Counted from the first letter of the stretch, positions 8,915 to 17,564 are shown. The stretch is DNA of 64,000 bases from Flavobacteriales bacterium UBA6057 (GCA_002428995.1 DIYJ01000014.1:321247-385246), one strand, 5' to 3'. A program made the numbers and translations. The notes: generated from the letters alone by a model not told the origin.

Positions 8915-10489
8915 ATGAGAACTCTGTTTACCCTTATTTTTTCTGTCTTCTCTGCCGGATTGATGGCCCAAAACGCCACCGATTGGGAGTGGTTCAAGTC
9001 GGTTCCTCAAATGAGTGAAACCAGCGAAATGCGAAGCATAGCAGCCGATGATGACGGGAATGTTTATGTCATGGGCTTCATCTCTGAGCCGTTTTCACCG
9101 AGCGAGAGCGGTTTTGCCATGGCGAAATATGATGGCAACGGAAATCAACTTTGGACTTACAACGTCCCGGGTTTGTTTGGAAATGCCTGGGGCGATTGTG
9201 ATGCTGATGGCAATCTGTACGTGGTGATGAAATACACAGAAACGGAGCTGGTAGTGGAAGGCGAGACGCTTGCAACAAGCGACCTGGCTTTGATGAAGCT
9301 AGACAAGGATGGAACGTTTCAGTTTGCCAAGGCCATCGGAAGTGATGGATTGGATGAAGTATATCAGGTTCAGTTCGAAGACTCGGAGGTTTTGGTGAGT
9401 GCGTATGGACAGACCAATTTCGACCGCGATGGAATTTCATTCACCATTCCCCAGTTTGGCCGTGCCCTGATGATGGCCTTTGATGCAGACGGCATGCTGA
9501 CGGAGGCTGGAGTCACCAGCGCCAGCTACCTTGACGAGCCCAGCTGGATCACCAACGAAGGAGGAACCTACTACGCCTATGTTCCGCGACAAAACGTTCG
9601 AAAGTATCGGGTAGATCCTGCGACCCAAACACCGGTGGTTTCAGCGGAGTTGAATCTGGAGAATCAAAACAATGGATTTCAGTTGAAGGTGATGGACGTG
9701 GTTTCAACTTCTGATGATCGCATCTATGCTACAGGCTTCTTCAAAAGCGACTATGTATTGCTGGAAGGCGACACGATCCACAGTCTGAACAATGGCTTCC
9801 CGACCTGCTTCATTTTGGAGCTGGACACGGGCTTGAGGGTGCAGAACTCCATGATCTATTACGATGTCTGGGGTTTTCAAAACCAGGATGTGATCCAGAA
9901 ACTGGCGGTGTACAAGGATGAAAAGATTGCAGTTAAAAACTGGTTTGCCTCTACCCTTTACTTCCCTGATGATTCCTTGGTGTCGTGGAACAATCAACGG
10001 GCTGCATCAGTGGTGGAATTAGATGTTGACCTCAACGTGGGAGCGATGGCGCAGGTGAACGTTTGGGATGAAGGCGGCTGGGATTCCTGGGACTTGGAAT
10101 ACGATGGCCTTGGAAACCTTTTTGCGCTCTTCCAGCATGAGGAAGACATGTACTACGATTCTGTGCAGGTTCCTTCAGCCAATAAGTCCTGGGCGCACCT
10201 GAGTGTACTTTCAAAGCTCGGAACTGGAGATGCCGCCATTGGAATCACAGAAGCTTCCAGTAGAGATGGAGTATTGATCTTCCCTAATCCAGCGCGGGAC
10301 TTTGTTTATCTCCAGTCTGAAGCAGCGATCTCTGAGGTACGTTGCTATGACCTTTCGGGCAAACTTTGCGGACAATGGATGAGAACTGCTTCACTCGATG
10401 TAAAAGAGCTTCCTGCCGGAGTCTACTCATTGCAGATTGAAGCCATAAACGGAGGCCGGAGTCATCAGAAATTTGTGAAGGTTCGCTAG
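8915..10489 (+). CDS. Secreted beta-propeller-like protein with T9SS type A sorting domain
   Basis: 524 residues. A signal peptide (MRTLFTLIFSVFSAGLMAQ) is followed by repeated blades of the type DDDGNVYVMG, DADGNLYVV, DGLGNLFAL and KYDGNGNQLW, which resemble the SBBP/propeller repeats of secreted Bacteroidota proteins. The last 80 residues form a T9SS type A tail (IFPNPARDFVYLQ, then CYDLSGKLC, then LPAGVYSLQI and KFVKVR), so the protein should cross the outer membrane by type IX secretion and be anchored or released at the surface. It stands alone on the plus strand and overlaps the stop of the convergent zinc-finger gene by four bases. The ligand is unknown. Confidence 0.88.
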   Translation: MRTLFTLIFSVFSAGLMAQNATDWEWFKSVPQMSETSEMRSIAADDDGNVYVMGFISEPFSPSESGFAMAKYDGNGNQLWTYNVPGLFGNAWGDCDADGNLYVVMKYTETELVVEGETLATSDLALMKLDKDGTFQFAKAIGSDGLDEVYQVQFEDSEVLVSAYGQTNFDRDGISFTIPQFGRALMMAFDADGMLTEAGVTSASYLDEPSWITNEGGTYYAYVPRQNVRKYRVDPATQTPVVSAELNLENQNNGFQLKVMDVVSTSDDRIYATGFFKSDYVLLEGDTIHSLNNGFPTCFILELDTGLRVQNSMIYYDVWGFQNQDVIQKLAVYKDEKIAVKNWFASTLYFPDDSLVSWNNQRAASVVELDVDLNVGAMAQVNVWDEGGWDSWDLEYDGLGNLFALFQHEEDMYYDSVQVPSANKSWAHLSVLSKLGTGDAAIGITEASSRDGVLIFPNPARDFVYLQSEAAISEVRCYDLSGKLCGQWMRTASLDVKELPAGVYSLQIEAINGGRSHQKFVKVR

Positions 10490-10818
10490 GAGGCGCATCG
10501 CACGCAGTATGGACTTTCGGGCTTCAGAATCAACCTGCCGGACGGAATCTTTTGGCCGCAGCGGGCGCAGTTTCCGAAGTCCGGGCTGTCCAGATGATCT
10601 TGCATGTAGCGAAGCTTGGTAAGCTTTTCTTCCGCGTTTCGGAGTGCGGCTTCGGTGATGCTCTTGTTGTTGATGGCATCCATGCGCGAGACCCTTCCGA
10701 TGGCGTCATCTGGGGCAACCGGTTGACTGCCTTCGCGGTATTCCTGGATGATGGACTCTGTTTTGCGAATCTCTCGCTTCAGAAGGGTTTCAATCTCATC
10801 TCGACTCAGCTCCTTCAT
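10486..10818 (-). CDS. TraR/DksA-family zinc-finger protein
   Basis: 110 residues, starting MKELSRDEIETLLKREI at 10818, one base after the stop of the preceding gene; this start was preferred over a longer frame because the family begins with this helical hairpin. The C-terminus carries a complete four-cysteine zinc finger (FGNCARCGQKIPSGRL, then YCVRC). The family modulates RNA polymerase by inserting the coiled coil into the secondary channel. It is last in a coupled set with the RidA gene and a small secreted-protein gene, and its stop overlaps the end of the convergent gene at 8915-10489. Confidence 0.88.
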   Translation of the reverse strand: MKELSRDEIETLLKREIRKTESIIQEYREGSQPVAPDDAIGRVSRMDAINNKSITEAALRNAEEKLTKLRYMQDHLDSPDFGNCARCGQKIPSGRLILKPESPYCVRCAS

Positions 10819-10819
10819 C

Positions 10820-11218
10820 TCATTCGTAGCGTTCAAACTCCAGCCGCTCAGAACCAAGGATGATGTGAAATGCTCCCGGGAAAGATCCTTCGCCTTCATT
10901 GAGCTGGAAGCGAATGACGGAGGATGGCGGGTTGGATTGGTTCAGAAATTTCGCCCGCTGCCGATCCATTTCTGTGATGCAGGGATGCTGTTCTAGCCAG
11001 TCCATGAAGCGATCGAGGTACACCAACTCGTTGCCCGGGTAATCAAAATAGTCCCACACCATCAACTCCTGTTCTATAGCTGTTGTAATACCCTCATCGT
11101 TGCCTTCGCTGAGCAGCTGACACAGGAATTCGTTAGGCACCAGCGCATCTTGTGCTGAAACGGAGGCAGCCTGCAGCATAGCGGTAAGCAGAATAAAGAG
11201 AGCGAACCGATACATCAT
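10820..11218 (-). CDS. Small secreted protein of unknown function
   Basis: 132 residues. Residues 1-22 (MMYRFALFILLTAMLQAAS) form a signal peptide ending at VSAQ. The mature part has two cysteines (EFLCQLL, HPCITEM), possibly a disulfide, and is otherwise acidic; I recognise no family. The start overlaps the stop of the RidA gene in a TGATGATG arrangement, so the two are probably translationally coupled. The stop lies one base before the zinc-finger gene start. Confidence 0.75.
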   Translation of the reverse strand: MMYRFALFILLTAMLQAASVSAQDALVPNEFLCQLLSEGNDEGITTAIEQELMVWDYFDYPGNELVYLDRFMDWLEQHPCITEMDRQRAKFLNQSNPPSSVIRFQLNEGEGSFPGAFHIILGSERLEFERYE

Positions 11219-11646
11219 CAGTCAATGGTTGCGATGCACTTCAGCTCGATGGCGATGGGTGTGGGCAAAGAGTTGATTTCCACGGTTGTTCGGCAAGGCT
11301 GATTGTCTTTGAAGTATTCCGCGTAAATGCGATTGTAGGTCTTGAAGTCGCGTTTCATATCCACGAGGAACACGGTGACGTCCACCAGGTTCTCCCAAGA
11401 GCTTCCTGATGCTTCGAGCACGGCTCTTACATTATCGAAAACAGAGCGACATTGAGCTTCAAAGTCGAAGGCAATAAAGTTGCCGTTGTGGTCGAGCTCC
11501 AGACCGGGCACTCCACTGTCATTGGCATCAGAACCGGCTGTTCTAGGTCCTACTCCGGATAAAAACAGGAGGTTTCCCACTTTTCGTGCATGTGGATAGA
11601 GTCCTACTGGCTTAGGGGCGTTGCTAGTGTTGATCGGGTCTGACAT
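11218..11646 (-). CDS. RidA-family deaminase (possibly 2-aminomuconate deaminase)
   Basis: 142 residues with the RidA/YjgF fold: GNLLFLSGVGPR near the start, then SWENLVDVTVFLVDMKRDF, and the conserved CRTTVEINSLPTPIAIEL, whose arginine and glutamate line the active site at the trimer interface. RidA proteins hydrolyse reactive enamine/imine intermediates. The opening SNAPKPVGLYPHARK and the PCRTTVEI form resemble the branch acting as 2-aminomuconate deaminase in tryptophan/kynurenine breakdown, but no other gene of that pathway is in the window, so substrate is unsettled. It leads a coupled trio with a secreted protein and a zinc-finger regulator. Confidence 0.9.
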   Translation of the reverse strand: MSDPINTSNAPKPVGLYPHARKVGNLLFLSGVGPRTAGSDANDSGVPGLELDHNGNFIAFDFEAQCRSVFDNVRAVLEASGSSWENLVDVTVFLVDMKRDFKTYNRIYAEYFKDNQPCRTTVEINSLPTPIAIELKCIATID

Positions 11647-11801
11647 GGATGATTGTTCGATTGATTGTGTTGATGATGATGAGTTCGATTATTGGAAGCA
11701 AAGTAAGCAGAATGCTGTATTTGGCTTCACGAAGGGCTTCTAACACGAGTCCGCAATGGGTGTTCAGAAAGAAGGGCCCAAAAGCCACTGAGGCTTCCAG
11801 G

Positions 11802-12458
11802 TTAAAATGGGATGACACGGCCCTCTGCAATACCGAAGAAGCGGTCGCCCTTTGCAGGCTTTCGCGGTACAAGGCCGGTGAGCTCACCAAAGGAAGGCAG
11901 GCACAAGTGTTGCTTTGAGAGGTGAAAGCAGGGAATCGACAACCTCTGGCGCCCTTTGCCGTGGAGGCGAATGCCCGGATGGATGTGGCCGTGCATGTTG
12001 ATCTTGCCGTCAGGAACTTCCTCCAGAGGTTCATGCGTCATGATGAAAGGACCTGACTCCATCTGCTTGCAGGTCTCAAAATCCATGGATCGATACACTT
12101 CAGGAGCCAGGATGTCATGATTACCCATCACAAGCTCGAAGTGAACCTCCGGGAAGCGACTCGTGATCATGGCCAGCTCTTCACACTCGCTGTTTGAGTC
12201 GCTGTGGAACAGATCTCCCAGGACGATCAATGAAGATGGCTTCTCTTCATTCAGAATTCGAATGAGGTTTAGCTGATCCGTTTCCCTTGCATGTGCAGGA
12301 ACGGGTAAGCCAGCCTTTCGAAAGTGCATGGTTTTACCCAAGTGGAGATCTGCCAGGATGAGGGTGTTTTCCAGCAGCAAGTAGCGGTCGCCAAAAGTCA
12401 CCTCTACTCCTTTGATGTTCACTTGCAGCTGCTTGGAATCAGCGGTTTTTTCGATCAT
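11802..12458 (-). CDS. pdeM: Ligase-associated DNA damage response phosphoesterase PdeM
   Basis: 218 residues of calcineurin-like metallophosphoesterase. The metal-binding motifs appear in order: ILADLHLGK, VLGDLFHS, MGNHD, THEPL and GHIHPG. This compact form is the one found with ATP-dependent ligases and Lhr-like helicases in bacterial repair operons, where it is thought to trim DNA ends before sealing. Here it follows the ligase, the helicase and a histidine kinase in one direction, and its ATG overlaps the kinase stop by four bases (ATGA), so it should be co-translated with that kinase. Acts in the cytoplasm. Confidence 0.92.
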   Translation of the reverse strand: MIEKTADSKQLQVNIKGVEVTFGDRYLLLENTLILADLHLGKTMHFRKAGLPVPAHARETDQLNLIRILNEEKPSSLIVLGDLFHSDSNSECEELAMITSRFPEVHFELVMGNHDILAPEVYRSMDFETCKQMESGPFIMTHEPLEEVPDGKINMHGHIHPGIRLHGKGRQRLSIPCFHLSKQHLCLPSFGELTGLVPRKPAKGDRFFGIAEGRVIPF

Positions 12459-14452
12459 AAATACACAACGAATTCGGTGCCTGCTTGTGCAGAAGACTTC
12501 ACCCTTATCTTGCCGTTGAGCTTTTCAACGAGCAATTTCACGAGGCTCAAACCTAATCCATTGGAGCTATGAGTTGACGTGTCAGATGCTTCAGCCCGGA
12601 AAAACTTTTGAAAGATTCGTTCCTGGTCCTTTTCAGGAATTCCCGGTCCTTGATCCTTTATGGAAATGCGAACGTGATCTGCCTGCGATATGGCAATGAA
12701 AACACTGCCGCCTTCCGGTGAAAACTTCAGCGCATTGGACAACACATTCAGACAGATGTGCCTCACAAAGGGCTGAACGCTTTTGATAATCAGCTTTTCA
12801 GGTGGATCAAAGTGGATTGTGATCTGCTTGGAAGCGATCAGTGAACGGTATTCTTCAGTAACATCTCTGATTAGCTCTACCAGGTCAAAGCTATTGGCCT
12901 TCGGAATCTCATTCTTCGTTTCCAGCTCGTGAATCAGGTTAAATTCTTCGATGAAGTGCAGAGCGTTTTCAGCAGAGCGCTGCATCCAATATTTAAACTC
13001 TGACTCCTCGCTTTCCGGGAACTCTTTCCGCTCCAGGTCTATCAAACCCAGGATGTTGGAGAGCGGGCCTTTCAGGTCATGGGTCACGATGTTGAACAGT
13101 GATTCCTGCTCCTGAAGCAACTGCTGCAAGGAGGCGTTCTTTGAATCGAGTACTTTGTTCTGTTCTTCCAGTTTAATGGTCAGCGTGTTGCGTGCGCGGT
13201 TGTTTCTAAAGAGCATTAACCCAAAAACGATGAGCCCTACGGAAAGAAATATGAAGCTTCCAATCAGCCAGCGTTGTTTGGAAATCAACGCAGCATCCAG
13301 CTCGTTTTGCGACTTTAATACAGAGTTTTCAAGCTGTGTCTCGGTGATTTGGTTCAGCCTTTCCAATCGGGCAATTTCCAGGGCCTGATCTTCATTGATC
13401 ACACTATCCTGCAACTGCCGATACCGATTGAGGTGGAAGTAGGCGCTGTCATACTTACCCATCGCCTGAAAGGTGTTCGACAAGGTGAGATTCATGTCGC
13501 GCTCGTAATAAATGGCCTTCTCGGTGATCACTATCTGCAGAGCCTCCCTTGAATAGCGCAGCCCCTCTTCGAAGCGGCCCATCTGTGCGAGAACTTCTCC
13601 GTAGTCGTTGAGCGAGTAGGCGAGGCTTTTGGGGTTGTTCAGGCGCTTCTTAACTTCAATGGAGCGGGTGTAATAGTCTAATGCCCGCTCATGTTGATCT
13701 TGTTCCTTAAACAGAAAGCCGAGGTTGGTAAGCAAACGCGCTCGTCCAAAGTCCGAATCGATTTCTTCGCAGATGGCCAGTCCACGCTGCAGGGTGGTTT
13801 CAGCGCTGTCAAATGCATCGAGCTGAGCATAGGCAATTCCAAGGTTGTTGAGTAGCATGGACGCTGGCTCCAAAACCTTTTCTGCATCTGCAATCACCAA
13901 CCCTTCTTTGTAGTAGTGAATCGCTCGTTTGTACTCATCAATGTGGCGGTAAGTCTCTCCGAGTGCATTCAGGATGTAGATGCGCATTGTGGGGTCGGCA
14001 TCCTGAGGACATACGTCAAGAGCAAGTTGTGCGTATTCGAGGCTTTTGCCGGGGGAACCAAGGCTCAGGAAAATGTCTCCGAGCTTCTTGTAAGTTTTGG
14101 AGAGCAGCAAGGCTTCCGATTCCGGGTCCAGCTTCTGGCTTAAATCCTGAAGCTGGATTAGCGCAGATTCAAATTCATTTTGAGCTGCAGCCTGCTTTGC
14201 GGTAATGTATGTGGCTTTGTGCATGAGCCGGTCGCCCCGGGGCGATGGCAGTTCGACCTGCTCGCAGTAGGCGATCAGCTTTGTTTGATCAGTAGAATCC
14301 AGATCGGAGAAGCCATCCAAAGCTTGCAACAACGCACCGTAAGATTCCTCAGCGCTTGCTCCATCCAATGCAGCCTTGATGCTATCAATAGAAGTAGCAT
14401 ATGATATAGAGCTAAGGAGCAAGGTTGCGACCAGTAAGGGTATGATGCGCAT
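12455..14452 (-). CDS. TPR-domain sensor histidine kinase inside the repair operon
   Basis: 665 residues. A signal peptide (MRIIPLLVATLLLSSISYA) leads to a periplasmic region of TPR repeats from about residue 100 to 360 (ALGETYRHIDEYKRAIHYYKEG and similar). A single membrane segment near residues 390-412 (WLIGSFIFLSVGLIVFG) is followed by a coiled coil. The cytoplasmic kinase has a FNIVTHDLKGPLSN H-box, an N-box (LNVLSNALKFS), G1 (DQGPGIPEKD) and G2 (GLGLSLVK). There is no receiver domain and no neighbouring response regulator. It sits between the helicase (20 bases) and pdeM (four-base overlap). A membrane sensor in a DNA repair operon is unusual. Confidence 0.92.
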   Translation of the reverse strand: MRIIPLLVATLLLSSISYATSIDSIKAALDGASAEESYGALLQALDGFSDLDSTDQTKLIAYCEQVELPSPRGDRLMHKATYITAKQAAAQNEFESALIQLQDLSQKLDPESEALLLSKTYKKLGDIFLSLGSPGKSLEYAQLALDVCPQDADPTMRIYILNALGETYRHIDEYKRAIHYYKEGLVIADAEKVLEPASMLLNNLGIAYAQLDAFDSAETTLQRGLAICEEIDSDFGRARLLTNLGFLFKEQDQHERALDYYTRSIEVKKRLNNPKSLAYSLNDYGEVLAQMGRFEEGLRYSREALQIVITEKAIYYERDMNLTLSNTFQAMGKYDSAYFHLNRYRQLQDSVINEDQALEIARLERLNQITETQLENSVLKSQNELDAALISKQRWLIGSFIFLSVGLIVFGLMLFRNNRARNTLTIKLEEQNKVLDSKNASLQQLLQEQESLFNIVTHDLKGPLSNILGLIDLERKEFPESEESEFKYWMQRSAENALHFIEEFNLIHELETKNEIPKANSFDLVELIRDVTEEYRSLIASKQITIHFDPPEKLIIKSVQPFVRHICLNVLSNALKFSPEGGSVFIAISQADHVRISIKDQGPGIPEKDQERIFQKFFRAEASDTSTHSSNGLGLSLVKLLVEKLNGKIRVKSSAQAGTEFVVYL

Positions 14453-14472
14453 GTCTCAAAAATGGAGAAATC

Positions 14473-17400
14473 TTAATCGATCTCCACTTTCATACGCTTG
14501 ATCCGGTCTTCAAGTTTCTCGGAAGAGATTTTTTCGCGCATCATACGATCCACGATGATCGGGAATGAAAACGGGGTGTAGCGTCCGGGATGCTTTACAA
14601 TGATCTCCTGTTGGCTGATGCGCTGAAGGGCTTCCCGCAACCGGGCTTCTTCGAGTTGAAAATCCATGCTTTCGTCAAAAGCCTGACGGAGGAGCAGATT
14701 CTCCTTATCGTAATCGTTGAAGACATCAAAAAACAGCTGCGAGCTTGCTTGCAGGTGCCGGTCTTTCTTTTGGCTTCCTGGGTAACCCTGGAATACCAGA
14801 CCAGAAATGGTGGCGATGTCGCGGAAGCGCCTGCGCGCCATTTCCATGGAATTCACACTGGCGAGGATGTCGTCCACAAGGTGAGCTGTCGAGAAGATGT
14901 CCGTGTCCAGCGCCTCCTGGATCGGGATGGGTTGGTCTGACAGCAGCTCAAAGCCATAATCATTCATGGCGATGCTGAAAGTGATGGGCTGTAACAAGGC
15001 AATGCGATAGGCGAGTAGTGCCCCCATTCCTTCATGCACAAACCGCCCTTCGAAGGGATAGCAGAGAACGTGGTATCCGTCCCGGCTTTCGAAGCATTCA
15101 ATGAGAAACTGATCTTCCCTTGGGACGAGCGATGAGCTGGCTTGTCGTTTGATCAAAGGCATCAGAAATTCTACCTCAGGGTCGGTAGAAGTTCCACTGA
15201 TGGCTTCGTTCAGCTTGTAGCGAATCATTTTCGACATCTGAGAACTGAGGGGCATGCGTCCGCCCTGCCAACTGGGCGTGGGTCCGGTTTTCTTGTTCGA
15301 TTTCCGGACCTGAGCGGTCATGTCCTTGATGCGCACCAGCTCGAGGTTGCGACCAGCAAACCAGAAATTATCACCCGGGCTGAGGCGAGAGAGAAAGTAC
15401 TCTTCGATGTTGCCCAGATAGCCGCCACCTAAGAAACGCACCTTCAGCATGGTGTCACTGACAATGGTGCCGATGCTGAGTCGGTGACGCAGCGCCACGC
15501 GTTTGCTGGTCACTTTGTAAAGGCCTTCTTCAATGATGACCTTATGAAACTCGTCATAGTTGGTCAGTGAATCCCCGCCCTGCGTGATGAACCGAAGGCA
15601 CCAGTGCCACTCACTCTCGCTGATACTGCTGTAGCAAAACGTCTCGCGCACTTCCTCGAAGATCTGTCGCTGATCAAAACCATTTGAAACCGCCAGCGTG
15701 ACGAGGTATTGGATGAGTACATCGAAGGATCGAACGAAGGGGATGCGACTCTCGAGCATATTCTGGTCGATCGCGGCTCTCAGCGCAGCAGCTTCGATGA
15801 GCTCCAGGGAATGAGTCGGAACAAAGTAGATTTTGCTGGTGGCACCCGGCTGGTGACCACTTCGCCCGGCACGTTGCATGAAGCGGGCCACGCCTTTTGG
15901 CCCTCCAACCTGAATGATGGTTTCTACTGGTCGGAAATCGACTCCAAGGTCGAGGCTACTGGTGCAGATCACCGCTTTGAGCTGACCATTGTACAGCGCA
16001 TCTTCCACCCAGTGGCGTGTTTCGCGACTCATCGAACCGTGGTGCAGCGCTATGATGCCGGCCAATTCCGGAGCGTGATCAAGGAGTTTTTGGTACCATA
16101 TTTCCGCCTGACCACGAGTGTTCAAGAAGATGAGTGTGCTGCCGCTGCTGTTGAGAATGGGCATGATCTTCTCGATCAGCTTGATGCCGAGGTGACCGGC
16201 CCAGGGGAGCTCTTCGAGTTCATCCGGAAGTAATGAAGCCACCTTGTAGACCTTCTTGATGTCTCCCTTCACGATGGCATGTGGTACCTTATCGTAGGAG
16301 CTTCCGAGCAATACCTGAAGGGATTCTTCCATGTTGCCAATGGTGGCAGAAATACCCCAAACGCGGAGGTCTTGGCAGACCGTTTTCAGGCGCGAAAGCG
16401 CGAGCTCACACTGTACGCCTCGCTTAGAGCCTACCAGCTCGTGCCACTCATCAATTACAACGGCTTTCAGGTTTCTGAAATAGTGATCATAGCCCTTCTG
16501 GGCGAGCATCAATTGAAGTGTTTCGGGAGTGGTAATGAGGATATGAGGCGGAGATTTTTTGAGCCGTGTTTTTTCCTTGGTATCGGTGTCTCCAGAGCGA
16601 ATCGCGATTTTGGCTTCAATACCGAGGCCCTCAGTTGCGCGGGTCGCGGATTGGAGGATTTCCTTCCCCAGTGCGCGAATGGGGGTGATCCAAATGGCTT
16701 GTAGACCAGAGGGAATTTTGCTTTTTGGCTCTGCTTTCGCCTTTGTGCGTTTTTTATTCTCAGGCTCCGGGTCTGAGCTTTCAGGCTGATCGTCCAGGTA
16801 CTTATTGAGGTGCTCCCAGCCGCCCTTGTCAAAAGCATCCCATTTTTTCGCTTTGTAGCATTCAGCATAGGTCTGAATCCAGCCGATGACTTCATCGATG
16901 CGATTGTGTACAAGGTTTCCATCGAAGCGAAGAACGTTTAAGCCTAGCTCAAAGAGCTTTCTGTCCCTCTGTTGATCGTAGGCGATCTGTGCGGGATCCA
17001 GGTGCGTTGCTCCGTCTACTTCTACCACCAATTGTAGGTCACGGCAGTAGAAGTCAACGATGAAGTGATCAATTGCGCGTTGTCTGTCGAAGTCGAAGCC
17101 AATGGAGTTATTGCCTTTTAGGTAGGTCCAGACTTTGGCTTCGCCTTGGGTGGGATTGTTGCGCATTTGGCGTGCGCGTTCTTTGAGGTTTGGGCTGTAG
17201 GGGATGATTTTGGACTTCCAATTTGACCCACTTTGCCCACCCCCCTGCCCCCTCCCGGGAGGGGGAGTTTGGGCTATGGGTTTCCTCGTGTTGGTCGCCC
17301 TTTTTCCAGCGGTCGTTCCCCCTCCTGGGAGGGGGCCAGGGGGAGGGTCGGTTTTCTCTTTCTCTCCACCACCACCTTCCAATCCCAACAGAATCGGCAT

Positions 17401-17547
17401 CATCAGCGAATAGGTCTTCCCGCTTCCGGTGGGAGCATTCACGATTCCGTTTTCACCCTGCGAAAAGCGTTTCCACGCTTCCTTTTGGAAGGGAAAGGCT
17501 GTCCAGCCGTTGGACTCAAACCATTCTTCTGCCCTTTGGACATCCAT
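14473..17547 (-). CDS. Ligase-associated DEXH-box helicase with an inserted DUF559 endonuclease domain
   Basis: 1024 residues, against roughly 820 for the family. Motif I is NAPTGSGKT (37-45). Motif Ia is ITPIRALGKEI (287-297), DEXH is VIDEWHELVGSKRG, and later motifs include WGISATIGN, LIFLNTRGQAE and QRAGRSGHQPGA. The family (Lhr-like) is a 3'-5' DNA translocase working with a ligase and nuclease in repair. Residues about 59-228 are extra: two proline/glycine stretches from GC-rich palindromes (PPPGPLPGGG, TPPPGRGQGGG), then a DUF559 domain (PYSPNLKERARQMRNN, IVDFYCRD, VVEVDGATH) with plausible PD-(D/E)XK residues Glu136, Asp165, Glu176 and Asp178. Both parts look intact. The gene follows the ligase gene by 17 bases. 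Confidence 0.93.
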   Translation of the reverse strand: MDVQRAEEWFESNGWTAFPFQKEAWKRFSQGENGIVNAPTGSGKTYSLMMPILLGLEGGGGEKEKTDPPPGPLPGGGTTAGKRATNTRKPIAQTPPPGRGQGGGQSGSNWKSKIIPYSPNLKERARQMRNNPTQGEAKVWTYLKGNNSIGFDFDRQRAIDHFIVDFYCRDLQLVVEVDGATHLDPAQIAYDQQRDRKLFELGLNVLRFDGNLVHNRIDEVIGWIQTYAECYKAKKWDAFDKGGWEHLNKYLDDQPESSDPEPENKKRTKAKAEPKSKIPSGLQAIWITPIRALGKEILQSATRATEGLGIEAKIAIRSGDTDTKEKTRLKKSPPHILITTPETLQLMLAQKGYDHYFRNLKAVVIDEWHELVGSKRGVQCELALSRLKTVCQDLRVWGISATIGNMEESLQVLLGSSYDKVPHAIVKGDIKKVYKVASLLPDELEELPWAGHLGIKLIEKIMPILNSSGSTLIFLNTRGQAEIWYQKLLDHAPELAGIIALHHGSMSRETRHWVEDALYNGQLKAVICTSSLDLGVDFRPVETIIQVGGPKGVARFMQRAGRSGHQPGATSKIYFVPTHSLELIEAAALRAAIDQNMLESRIPFVRSFDVLIQYLVTLAVSNGFDQRQIFEEVRETFCYSSISESEWHWCLRFITQGGDSLTNYDEFHKVIIEEGLYKVTSKRVALRHRLSIGTIVSDTMLKVRFLGGGYLGNIEEYFLSRLSPGDNFWFAGRNLELVRIKDMTAQVRKSNKKTGPTPSWQGGRMPLSSQMSKMIRYKLNEAISGTSTDPEVEFLMPLIKRQASSSLVPREDQFLIECFESRDGYHVLCYPFEGRFVHEGMGALLAYRIALLQPITFSIAMNDYGFELLSDQPIPIQEALDTDIFSTAHLVDDILASVNSMEMARRRFRDIATISGLVFQGYPGSQKKDRHLQASSQLFFDVFNDYDKENLLLRQAFDESMDFQLEEARLREALQRISQQEIIVKHPGRYTPFSFPIIVDRMMREKISSEKLEDRIKRMKVEID
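17235..17276. repeat. GC-rich palindromic element, copy B (in helicase gene)
   Basis: The core at 17248-17265 is a perfect 18-base palindrome of CCCCCTCCC and GGGAGGGGG. The flanks GCCCACCCCC (17235-17244) and TTTGGGCT (17268-17275) match copy A in ileS. It lies in the same orientation as copy A with respect to the plus strand and encodes QTPPPGRGQGGGQ in the helicase. Confidence 0.85.
17315..17351. repeat. GC-rich palindromic element, copy C, inverted relative to copy B
   Basis: The core is CCCCCTCC (17318-17325), TG, GGAGGGGG (17328-17335), followed by CCAGGGGGAGGGTCGG. Reverse-complemented, it lines up with copies A and B. Copies B and C are separated by 38 bases and form a larger inverted repeat, encoding DPPPGPLPGGGT in the helicase. 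Confidence 0.8.
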
Positions 17548-17564
17548 GCTGGAAAGGTAACTGC

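Larger units (their letters stand above)
16860..17373 (-). mobile_element. In-frame insert: two inverted palindromes plus DUF559 endonuclease domain
   Basis: This segment encodes residues about 59-228 of the helicase. It interrupts the short stretch that in related helicases joins the motif I segment to motif Ia. Reading along the gene it contains an inverted pair of palindromes (17351-17235), then a complete DUF559 domain (about 17208-16864) of the Vsr-like nuclease superfamily. There is no stop codon or frameshift at either junction. The boundaries are estimated from where helicase similarity should stop and resume; the Lys/Glu-rich linker that follows may be part native. Confidence 0.75.

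Noticed and set aside
11624..12034. Open frame of 136 codons on the minus strand
   Set aside because: It overlaps the 3' part of pdeM out of frame and gives a low-complexity, Ser/Thr/Ala-rich product without features.
16860..17373. Intein in the helicase gene
   Set aside because: The insert has no Hint-domain splicing motifs (no N-terminal Cys/Ser block or C-terminal HN followed by Cys/Ser/Thr), and the guest nuclease is DUF559, not LAGLIDADG.
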